Shown piece after piece: positions 53,843 to 60,388 of a stretch of 64,000 bases of DNA. The stretch's first letter is position 1. Each line of letters starts with the position of its first letter. This stretch comes from Roseivirga sp. UBA6061. Lineage in GTDB: Bacteria; Bacteroidota; Bacteroidia; Cytophagales; Cyclobacteriaceae. The notes beneath the pieces are model-generated. The model was not told the DNA's origin and ran no database searches. It worked only from the letters and a program-made list of their open reading frames with translations. The translations under genes and the position numbers were made by a program. Location of the stretch: positions 28,468 to 92,467 of the forward strand of contig DIYF01000159.1 of assembly GCA_002427745.1 (NCBI GenBank). The letters are read 5' to 3'.

Positions 53843-53982
53843 CTAACGGCTTGGCTATGTGTAGTGGGAGATTTCAAGGTCCTTACCTTTCAAACCGCTC
53901 CCATGGTAGCCAAAGTTGTACCTTTATTTTGACTCTGCCTGATTGCCAGGCAGGTTTTTTAAAGATAGCCAAGCGCGGCTCG
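53843..53982 (-). repeat. Family B structured repeat, copy B2
   Basis: About 140 bases: CTAACGGCTTGGCTATGTG at the left, GGTAGCCAAAG in the middle, hairpin CTGCC-TGATTGCCA-GGCAG and GATAGCCAAGCGCGGC at the right. The left GCTTGGCTAT pairs perfectly with the right ATAGCCAAGC. It lies 12 bases upstream of the start of the minus-strand gene at 53831. Confidence 0.85.
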
Positions 53983-54218
53983 AAGGGTCCGAAGGTATAT
54001 GGAGTGAATCGTGGAGAAGATAAAACGACTTTTAGTAATCCTTTTACTGTTTATAAACCGGACATGTAGAGCTGGCTTTTTCGGTTGTCAGGCTCTTCGT
54101 TTTGAAAAGAGCCAGTAAACATTGTTGGTAAGACTACGGTGAGGGGGGACTTTCCAATCCCTACGAAAATATCCTGACCAATAAACCCTACTCATTTATA
54201 GCCCTTGTTGTGCTAACG

Positions 54219-54974
54219 TTATTTTTTATTCTCAATTTCTTTTTCCAACTCTGTAACTAAACTATGATATTCAGATTTTAAGCTTTCACCTTTTGTCATG
54301 ACGTCACTCATTTTGTGAGAGAGTAGTATAAAAATGTTCTTAGCCTCCTGTGATTTAAGAGTTCTATCATAAAAAATTCGATCTCTGTTTTCTTCCTCAT
54401 CTGTTCTTTTTCTATGCCCGGCAAGAACCAGTGGATGAATCTCATAAGTATTAATAAAACTCTTTTCCATGTGTTCTTTCGTGTATTCTGTTACTTCATC
54501 CTCACTTTCCTGATAGTCTTTTACCCTATCATAAAGTCTGGATATTTTGTTTTTCAAAGAATCATTTGATATCAATTCTATTTTGCCGGAATTAATCATA
54601 GAGTTGTAAATTCCGGTAGATGGATCGAAGGTGTGATTTGTAATATTAGTTCTTAATAAAGTATCGAGGTACTTAAGTGGTTGTTTTGAAACATCCGTGA
54701 AGAAAACTTCTTGTGAGCTCCTGTTTCTTCGAACCTGAGCATCGAAGGTTTGGTTAAACTCATCAATATTAATTTTAATAGACTCCTGTAAACTTCTTAA
54801 AATTTTCAGCTCCTCTTTTTCCAGCTGTCTATTTTGATTCCAGTTATTTATCTGTAAGGCAATCAAAATTCCAAGGACTACAAGGGTAATTTCTCCGATA
54901 GCATATTTTAAATATTTTCCAGTTTTACCTTCACCAACTAAGTTTTGTCTGATTTTCCCAAAAATGCTTGCCAT
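54219..54974 (-). CDS. DUF6090 single-pass membrane protein
   Basis: 251 residues. 'GKIRQNLVGEGKTGKYLKYA' then 'IGEITLVVLGILIALQINNW' (one transmembrane helix about 27-47) followed by a charged coiled-coil region 'EELKILRSLQESIKINIDEF' is exactly the DUF6090 pattern. Bacteroidota genomes carry many copies with unknown role. The remaining C-terminal helix bundle is presumably periplasmic or cytoplasmic. It is a single-gene unit in the array. Confidence 0.85.
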   Translation of the reverse strand: MASIFGKIRQNLVGEGKTGKYLKYAIGEITLVVLGILIALQINNWNQNRQLEKEELKILRSLQESIKINIDEFNQTFDAQVRRNRSSQEVFFTDVSKQPLKYLDTLLRTNITNHTFDPSTGIYNSMINSGKIELISNDSLKNKISRLYDRVKDYQESEDEVTEYTKEHMEKSFINTYEIHPLVLAGHRKRTDEEENRDRIFYDRTLKSQEAKNIFILLSHKMSDVMTKGESLKSEYHSLVTELEKEIENKK

Positions 54975-55203
54975 TGTTGATTTTTGATTTTTTGATACGG
55001 CCTAACTTAAGGAATAGTACACTGTGTTAAGTGCTTTTCTGTTTATAGTTCTCCTTATGTTAGCTTCGGATTCAATTTTGGAGAGGGAGAAATGAACACT
55101 TTTTTCCTCAATTTCTCATTCATATTTCCCTAATCAAGGGCAAGGTTCTGGCTAAGCTGCCTTTGCTTCAACTGTAGCTTTGGCGAAGATTGGTTAATGC
55201 AGT

Positions 55204-55602
55204 TTAGGCTTTGTTGTTTGCTCGTATCACTTTAAAAATTGAACCTTCCTTTTCATAGCCAAGCTTGTCATAATAGGGGTCAACATCAGACATAACATAT
55301 ACGTCAATATCCGGGAAATCAGTTGTGATACACTCCATGAGCTTTTTTCCAACCGAAAGTCCTCTCCGGTTTTTATTTACGAGCAAGTCAATCACCCAAA
55401 TAAACAATCCGGAATCACTTAATGAACGAGAATATCCACACAATTCATCCTCAATCAGTGCAATATAGGTAATGGAGTTGTCGAGGGCTTTTCGATAGAT
55501 AGGGTTTAAATACTCACTCCATTCTTCGCCTTCAGATTGAACCAGTTTCATCAGGTTTTCGTAATCAAGCGCTGAATTGTATTTTCTGATCTTAACCTTC
55601 AT
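55204..55602 (-). CDS. GNAT family N-acetyltransferase
   Basis: 132 residues, the usual size for the family. 'ITYIALIEDELCGYSRSLSD' (first strands) and the acetyl-CoA motif 'NKNRRGLSVGKKLMEC' (R/Q-x-x-G-x-G/A in the form RRGLSVG) are present, and 'YDKLGYEKEGSIFKVIR' ends it. The substrate cannot be assigned. The start is 34 bases from repeat A6. Confidence 0.88.
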   Translation of the reverse strand: MKVKIRKYNSALDYENLMKLVQSEGEEWSEYLNPIYRKALDNSITYIALIEDELCGYSRSLSDSGLFIWVIDLLVNKNRRGLSVGKKLMECITTDFPDIDVYVMSDVDPYYDKLGYEKEGSIFKVIRANNKA

Positions 55603-55636
55603 ATACTTTGTGACACATAACCCATTTATATACGGA

Positions 55637-55690
55637 ATTTGGTCAAAAACACTACAATAATCAATTATGGTAAAATGGAGGAAATGAGGC
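55637..55690. repeat. Family A intergenic repeat, copy A6
   Basis: ATTTGGTCAAAAACACTACA then ATAATCAATTATGGTAAAAT. The ends match TTTGG(C/T)CAAAA and AATAATCAAT of A3 and A4. A family C hairpin follows 18 bases further on. Confidence 0.65.
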
Positions 55691-55707
55691 CGGTTTACCG
55701 ATAACTA

Positions 55708-55730
55708 CCTCCTGGTTGCAAACGAGGAGG
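55708..55730. repeat. Family C hairpin, copy C2
   Basis: CCTCCTGGTTGCAAACGAGGAGG: a CCTCC...GGAGG stem around a GGTTGCAAAC loop. Same loop as at 58385 with a different stem. No T run. Confidence 0.6.
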
Positions 55731-55895
55731 GGAATAAACAAGGAAGGGGGGAGGAGTTTTCAGGTGGGGAGGCAGGAGAGCGTAGAATAACGCTCATCGC
55801 ATGCCATTGGTCTCAACGAAGGTATGTTTTGTAGCATAGGAATGAGCTTATACCTTGTGCACCTATGACTTCATACATAATGCTATATGTAGTTT

Positions 55896-56318
55896 TTAAA
55901 TCCCGGGATCATGACAAACAAATTCAACAATATTCGATTCCGGATCTTTGATGAATATGGATTTCCATTTAACCCATTCAAATATCTCTGTTACGTACGC
56001 TACTTTATTTTTTTTACATAAAGTCAGCATTTCTTCATAGTCTGATTTTTCGATTTCGAGAGCGAAATGATGTAATGTAGTATTCTCTGGTTTTATAGCT
56101 TTTAACTCTTCTCTGAATGCAGTCAGGATATTCTTTGCAAATAGTGCTAAGGTTTGAGTATGGCCACCGACACCCTCTGCAATTTTGAAAAAAGTATAGT
56201 CATCGGATTCATACATTAATTCAAATCCTATAGTCTTTCCATAGAAATTTTTCATCGATTCCATGTCATTTACCCGCAGAACTATTTCTCCCAGGCCCTT
56301 AACTTTATTTCCAATCAT
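55896..56318 (-). CDS. VOC superfamily protein
   Basis: 140 residues from ATG 56318 (MIGNKVKGLGEIVLRVNDM); the Met at 56408 lies inside repeat B3 and is rejected. 'ESMKNFYGKTIGFELMYESD' and 'HHFALEIEKSDYEEMLTLCK' plus a terminal 'SIFIKDPESNIVEFVCHDPG' give the VOC pattern with likely metal ligands His and Glu. Substrate unknown. It starts 16 bases from family B copy B3. Confidence 0.85.
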   Translation of the reverse strand: MIGNKVKGLGEIVLRVNDMESMKNFYGKTIGFELMYESDDYTFFKIAEGVGGHTQTLALFAKNILTAFREELKAIKPENTTLHHFALEIEKSDYEEMLTLCKKNKVAYVTEIFEWVKWKSIFIKDPESNIVEFVCHDPGI

Positions 56319-56333
56319 TTCTGTTTTGTCTTG

Positions 56334-56480
56334 CAACGGTTTGGTTATACGCAATGCGGGGTTGGATTGAAAAGCCGATGCTTTCAAACTTGCACAAACG
56401 GTAGCCAAAGCTGCGTTTTGTGTTTTTAATCTTCCCGACTCCCAGGAAGGTTTACCTAAAGATAACTAAGTGCAGTTTTG
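56334..56480 (-). repeat. Family B structured repeat, copy B3
   Basis: Begins CAACGGTTTGGTTATACGCA, has CGGTAGCCAAAGCTGCG in the middle, hairpin CTTCC-CGACTCCCA-GGAAG and GATAACTAAGTGCAG at the right. The stem CTTCC/GGAAG replaces CTGCC/GGCAG of B2 with both sides changed together. It is 16 bases upstream of the VOC start. Confidence 0.82.
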
Positions 56481-56563
56481 AGGGCTATAAATCGTCTGTC
56501 TTTCTTTCTTTTAGTACTGAGTTGTGCGTTCTATATACCTAAGGCATGCTACTTGTGGCGCAA

Positions 56564-56758
56564 CTATTCTTCCTTCTCTTCTTTATACAGAGTTATGGTG
56601 AGCTTATTATGTTGCTGTTCGATTTGTACCTGCTCACCTACAGTAAAGCCCAGCTTTTCTAACCACCTGCCTTCCAGCCTGATTTCAGGAACAGTCGTAT
56701 TGTCCCACACACGAGAGCGATACTTGCGCTGAATTTTCAATTTCCTGAATCGATTCAT
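56564..56758 (-). CDS. SymE-family toxin
   Basis: 64 residues from ATG 56758 (MNRFRKLKIQRKYRSRV). 'VPEIRLEGRWLEKLGFTVGE' then 'QVQIEQQHNKLTITLYKEE' is the SymE consensus (P.i.L.G.WL..aGF..G..v.v....g.L.I). SymE in E. coli is an AbrB-fold nuclease-associated toxin controlled by the antisense RNA SymR. It lies head-to-head with an XRE regulator with start codons only 6 bases apart. A Met further upstream at 56806 overlaps the XRE gene and is rejected. Confidence 0.85.
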   Translation of the reverse strand: MNRFRKLKIQRKYRSRVWDNTTVPEIRLEGRWLEKLGFTVGEQVQIEQQHNKLTITLYKEEKEE

Positions 56759-56764
56759 TATTGT

Positions 56765-56998
56765 ATGTTCGGAATAGTGAACAAGAAAGAAGAGAAGTAT
56801 TTTCAAAAACTTGGAGCCAGAATCAAGCAGCTAAGAGAGGAGAGGGGACTGGATCAGAAAGCCTTTGCCTTTGATTGTGAGATTGGAAGAACACAGCTCT
56901 ATATGATTGAGAATGGCAAAACCAATCCAAGATTGCTGACCCTTATTAAGATCGCCAAGGGTCTGGAGATTTCACTGAGTGAGCTTGTGAAGGTGTAG
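56765..56998 (+). CDS. XRE family transcriptional regulator
   Basis: 77 residues, the usual size of a minimal HTH. 'FQKLGARIKQLREERGLDQK' followed by 'AFAFDCEIGRTQLYMIENGK' and 'TNPRLLTLIKIAKGLEISLS' is one HTH_3 domain. It is head-to-head with the SymE-like gene, so it probably represses or counters it. The ATG at 56765 is favoured, with a GTG at 56777 as alternative. A second, N-terminally truncated copy lies at 58570. Confidence 0.88.
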   Translation: MFGIVNKKEEKYFQKLGARIKQLREERGLDQKAFAFDCEIGRTQLYMIENGKTNPRLLTLIKIAKGLEISLSELVKV

Positions 56999-57145
56999 TG
57001 GTTTTTGCCAGACTTAGTTGAACTCACTGGTAAGCTGAACTACCTCCTTTAGAGGAGGATGGGTACAACGGTTTGCCTAAAACGAGTACGCGTTTCACTG
57101 GATAGATTGACCGAGTTTCATGGTTGTAGGTACATTTCAAAGGGT

Positions 57146-58291
57146 TCAGTTCTCATATTCATTTTCAGCCTTTGCTGCAGCCAATGCTTCTTGCTCACGG
57201 AGATAATCCATAAAGTCATCCGAAAATATGTATTCATTCTTCAGGCCTTTGGCCACAGAATTGTAGATGGATAGAAACTCAACAGGATTATCATAACTCT
57301 CAATAAGTTGTTCTTTTCCTATGGTTTCATTGATTAAAAAAGACATATAGATGCCGGAGGTGTGCCCTCCAAACTTGAAAAAACCCTTGATTCTATCATT
57401 GAAAACTGTTTCATCAATTTCACCCGTTGAGTAACCAACCACCAGTGAATCCAACATCCGAAGATTATTGGGGGTATTGAGATAATCGGTATTATACGTG
57501 TCCGTAATTGATTTAGAAAAGAAGCCCAGCCTTTCTATAGGTGGCTTTTCTTTATCTATTAAATCTGCGATGGCTTCCTGATGTAATTTGTTCAATTCCT
57601 CCATTAAGGGAGTGTCATATGTACTCACAAGTCCCCTGTAGTTATGATGAAATTCGTGTGCTATAAACTCTATGAGCCCATCGGTACCCATTTCAAACAT
57701 AAGATTAAGATCGAGAATTATTGATTTATCCTGAACGCGACCATCGGGATCAGAAACGACAACAAAAACGGGATAAAGATCAGCCGCTGATTCTCTGGCG
57801 CGTGTTGGTAGATAGGCCTGGGCAAGTGAATTAGCCCTTGTAAAAATCTTACTAAAGTCTGTTTCTTCCAGATAGCTTTCTATTTCATGCAAATTGGTTT
57901 TGATACTATGGAAATTATGGACGAGCGATAGTTTCATGAAATTCTTATCAAGTTTGACCGTAAGGTTCATCAGACTATCCAGCCTGGACGAATTTGAAGC
58001 ATCAAAAACAGTAAACATGGCTTCTTTGATCAAGTCTTTTTTCCAGGCAGAATCCCTGTAGACCAGATAGTTTTTGTAACCGGGGCTGTTAAAGAGTTCA
58101 TCCCATGTATTTTCATCCAAAGCTTTTCCAGCTTCAATATCCCGTGCAATGTCGATCACCATTTGTGCAGCACCAATATTGAACTCAATGTTCGCTTTCG
58201 AAATAGCGTTAGTACTGCCGGAGTTTTCAGAATTGGATGTACAACCGAATAAAATCAGTGTAAACATCAATGCCTGGGCTATTTTGTTCAT
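57146..58291 (-). CDS. Putative zinc-dependent peptidase (DUF5700), lipoprotein
   Basis: 381 residues from ATG 58291 with lipobox LFGC (Cys 17). The zinc-binding HExxH is H212-E213-F-H-H216 in 'FIAHEFHHNYRG'. The pattern 'GTDGLIEFIAHEFHHNYRGL' with a later 'QEAIADLI' glutamate and 'FGGHTSGIYMSFLI' matches DUF5700 metallopeptidases. The family is Bacteroidota-specific and its substrate is unknown. The upstream gap carries family C and B elements. Confidence 0.85.
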   Translation of the reverse strand: MNKIAQALMFTLILFGCTSNSENSGSTNAISKANIEFNIGAAQMVIDIARDIEAGKALDENTWDELFNSPGYKNYLVYRDSAWKKDLIKEAMFTVFDASNSSRLDSLMNLTVKLDKNFMKLSLVHNFHSIKTNLHEIESYLEETDFSKIFTRANSLAQAYLPTRARESAADLYPVFVVVSDPDGRVQDKSIILDLNLMFEMGTDGLIEFIAHEFHHNYRGLVSTYDTPLMEELNKLHQEAIADLIDKEKPPIERLGFFSKSITDTYNTDYLNTPNNLRMLDSLVVGYSTGEIDETVFNDRIKGFFKFGGHTSGIYMSFLINETIGKEQLIESYDNPVEFLSIYNSVAKGLKNEYIFSDDFMDYLREQEALAAAKAENEYEN

Positions 58292-58384
58292 TTTGTTTTC
58301 TTCCCCTTTTAGATATTGGCCACAACACTCAAATAAGCACTCAGTGAGCAATTCACGTTTTCTATTAAGGACTATATATCTCAA

Positions 58385-58402
58385 CCAGGGTTGCAAATCT
58401 GG
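58385..58402. repeat. Family C hairpin, copy C3
   Basis: CCAGGGTTGCAAATCTGG: CCAG pairs with CTGG around a GGTTGCAAAT loop. The loop is the same as at 55708 but the stem has changed to CCAG/CTGG, i.e. covaried. Confidence 0.55.
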
Positions 58403-58421
58403 GAAGAACAGAAATTGATGG

Positions 58422-58567
58422 TAACGGTTTGGCTATGCGTTGTGCGGGATTTCAAGTCACTTGCCTTTCGAATTGCACAGACAGTAGCCAAAGCTGTGTC
58501 TTTGGTTTTAATCCTGCCCGACCGGCAGGTTTACTCAAAGATAGTCAAAGCGCAGCTTTGGCGAGAT
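58422..58567 (-). repeat. Family B structured repeat, copy B4
   Basis: TAACGGTTTGGCTATGCGTT at left, CAGTAGCCAAAGCTGTG in the middle, hairpin CTGCC-CGACC-GGCAG, and GATAGTCAAAGCGCAGC at right. The left TTTGGCTAT and right ATAGTCAAA pair with one wobble-type change. Its right-hand end abuts the truncated XRE copy. It is 131 bases from the peptidase start, the only copy not next to a start codon. Confidence 0.82.
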
Positions 58568-58569
58568 GG

Positions 58570-58728
58570 AAGAGAGGGCTTGATCAGAAAGCCTTTGCCT
58601 TTGATTGTGAAATAGGAAGAACACAACTCTATATGAATGAAAATGGAGAGACGAACCCCAGGTTACTGACCCTTATTAAAATCTCCAGTGGCCTGGAGAT
58701 TTTACTGAGTGAGCTTGTGAAGGTGTAG
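58570..58728 (+). pseudogene. N-terminally truncated copy of the XRE regulator
   Basis: From 'RGLDQKAFAFDCEIGRTQLY' on, it matches the XRE gene at 56765-56998 closely (for example MNENGETNPRLLTLIKISSG), ending in the same KV-TAG and continuing six bases further. The first helix and start codon are missing; the sequence instead runs directly into repeat B4. The frame is open through B4 (58429 onward), which can give a chimeric protein, but no SymE gene accompanies it. It is read as a duplication cut at the repeat boundary. Confidence 0.8.
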
Positions 58729-58846
58729 TGGTTATGAAGACATTCTGGTTTTAAAACAGTAGGAAGGTCAGTGGAACACTCAATTTCTGGAGAAACAATT
58801 AGAAAGGACCATGGTGCATGCACTCCACAGATGTCGTGTATACATT

Positions 58847-59521
58847 CTAATTCAATCCAAATAACTGATACAATTCTTGAAGTGGTTGCTCCCATTCATT
58901 TTTAAATTCTAATCTATCTCTCTTCAGCATATCGTTAGAATACACAGTTCTGAAATATGTGATTTTGTTTTTTGAATCACGATATCCGTAGAATTGTCCT
59001 TCTTTGAATTGAAATTCAATTTCATCAATGCCATCAGCAATAGAGTCTGTAACTCGTACTGGCCCTAGAACATCTGAGAACATTATTCCTTCCGATCCGA
59101 CCTGAAAGGATGAATCTGCATTTAGTATTCTCTCTGCAAACCTCTCACAACAATGACCGCTATAGATTCGAATCCACTTCTTCCAAGGTGAATCAGGATT
59201 AAAAGTGTTGGTTGAGATTCCTCCATTTGAAACGTCTACGGTGACAAGGATTAGTCCTTTTTTTGTTCTATGTGTCATGCCTATGCTAACTATAGGCTGT
59301 GATTGAATAGCAAGTTTTTCACAGTAAAAATTCAACTTTGCCCCTTTAAATTCTTCATATGTTTTAGTCCATTGATGACTCTGTATTCCAGCTTTTTTGA
59401 GACGTTTCAATGTGCTTGCTATGGCCCCTTTTGATTTAGGAAGAGCAATTTGAATTGACTCTTGAAATAGCTTTGAAATTTCAGTCAGAGATAAAGATTC
59501 CACAGAAATTCTTTTGGTCAT
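58847..59521 (-). CDS. Hypothetical protein
   Basis: 224 residues, soluble. 'WIRIYSGHCCERFAERILNA' (His and paired Cys followed by ERFAER) is the most distinctive motif and is reminiscent of an H..eRf.eR signature in phage or nuclease-linked proteins. Others: 'IVSIGMTHRTKKGLILVTVD' and 'GIDEIEFQFKEGQFYGYRDS'. No family is recognised. It is followed by the DUF262 nuclease and KAP NTPase, so a defence-related role is possible but unproven. The ORF at 58629-58895 overlaps it in another frame and is ignored. Confidence 0.45.
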   Translation of the reverse strand: MTKRISVESLSLTEISKLFQESIQIALPKSKGAIASTLKRLKKAGIQSHQWTKTYEEFKGAKLNFYCEKLAIQSQPIVSIGMTHRTKKGLILVTVDVSNGGISTNTFNPDSPWKKWIRIYSGHCCERFAERILNADSSFQVGSEGIMFSDVLGPVRVTDSIADGIDEIEFQFKEGQFYGYRDSKNKITYFRTVYSNDMLKRDRLEFKNEWEQPLQELYQLFGLN

Positions 59522-59619
59522 AGTTTATGTCAGAATTGTGTTGATATCTTGATTTTGAGTGGATTTGAGGGCTGTCTTCTTGTTGAGAATGAGTAGTAGG
59601 GAGAGTTGGTGGTTATCGG

Positions 59620-60246
59620 TCAACGCTTTAGAAATATCGCAGCCATAATTTCGAATAAAGTCACCATTGAACCCCGTCCATCATATTGTTTGGTCACTTT
59701 GGAACCTGCTATGACATCATTAAGAATGTCCATGTTAGGATCAGACTGAATTTCCATTCCCAGTGCGAGTAGTTTTTCTTTGAGCTCAATGATCTCTTTA
59801 ATATTTTTCTTTAGCTCTTTGTTGTCGTTTACAATTTCTTCAATTCGAAGTTTGTTTCTCTCATATTGATCTTGAAGGAATAAAGTCATACTAGCTTTTC
59901 TTACAAGTATTTCCATTTCCTGCTTCTTGATTTCAAGTTCCCTTATCTCCTTTTCCTTTGTTGTTAAGGCTCTCTGTTTCGAAATAAGCTCAGCCTCACG
60001 AGTCTTAAGTTCTTCAGAAGCTTCAATTACTTCTTTCAAGTATTCGATACCTACCTGCTCTATATCTTTTTTACTAAGCTTCGGGATTATAAATGCAATT
60101 AAACCAAGAATTGATGCTGTTCCGGCTATTACTGCAAACGAGTTAAAGTACACTTGAGTGTTGTAAGAATAAAAGATTACAGCGACCCCTCCGATTACCA
60201 GGTACAGAATTGCAAGGATTACGAATATTACTGTTGTTGTTTTCAT
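59620..60246 (-). CDS. Two-helix membrane protein with long coiled coil
   Basis: 208 residues. Two N-terminal membrane helices (about 4-27 and 34-55) are followed by an 85-residue charged coiled coil ('EELKTREAELISKQRALTTK', 'EKEIRELEIKKQEMEILVRK', 'NDNKELKKNIKEIIELKEKL') and a short tail 'DVIAGSKVTKQYDGRGS'. The layout (2TM plus coiled coil) fits effector or scaffold subunits in defence-type loci, but no known domain is recognised. It lies between the unknown gene at 58847 and the DUF262 gene with independent spacing. Confidence 0.55.
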   Translation of the reverse strand: MKTTTVIFVILAILYLVIGGVAVIFYSYNTQVYFNSFAVIAGTASILGLIAFIIPKLSKKDIEQVGIEYLKEVIEASEELKTREAELISKQRALTTKEKEIRELEIKKQEMEILVRKASMTLFLQDQYERNKLRIEEIVNDNKELKKNIKEIIELKEKLLALGMEIQSDPNMDILNDVIAGSKVTKQYDGRGSMVTLFEIMAAIFLKR

Positions 60247-60388
60247 TAGTGATTATAAAGAGACCTAATTTGTACGATGAATTTGATTTAAGAATTACAT
60301 TAGAGTTAATAGTGTTTACATACAAAATTGAAGGTATTTTTGTCTTTTTTTCTAAAAGTATAAAGGATCGGGTTTTTTAGGGAGGGGT

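Noticed and set aside
54975..55203. GCCTAACTTAAGG and GTTAAGTGC near 55010, attC-like core
   Set aside because: One chance match to a short consensus without the second arm structure or a repeat copy.
56318..56408. N-terminal extension of the VOC protein to the Met at 56408
   Set aside because: The extension is translated repeat B3; VOC homology starts after the Met at 56318.
57043..57058. CCTCCTTTAGAGGAGG hairpin after the XRE gene as a terminator
   Set aside because: No T run on either strand; kept only as a possible family C relative.
52776..58567. Classical integron attC sites
   Set aside because: The repeats resemble attC in having inverted arms beside single genes, but the ends do not fit RYYYAAC/GTTRRRY in all copies and no integrase is seen. 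I call them cassette-like only.
58429..58728. 99-residue plus-strand reading frame
   Set aside because: It is an open frame through repeat B4 fused to the truncated XRE copy. I report it as pseudogene plus repeat, not as a normal gene.
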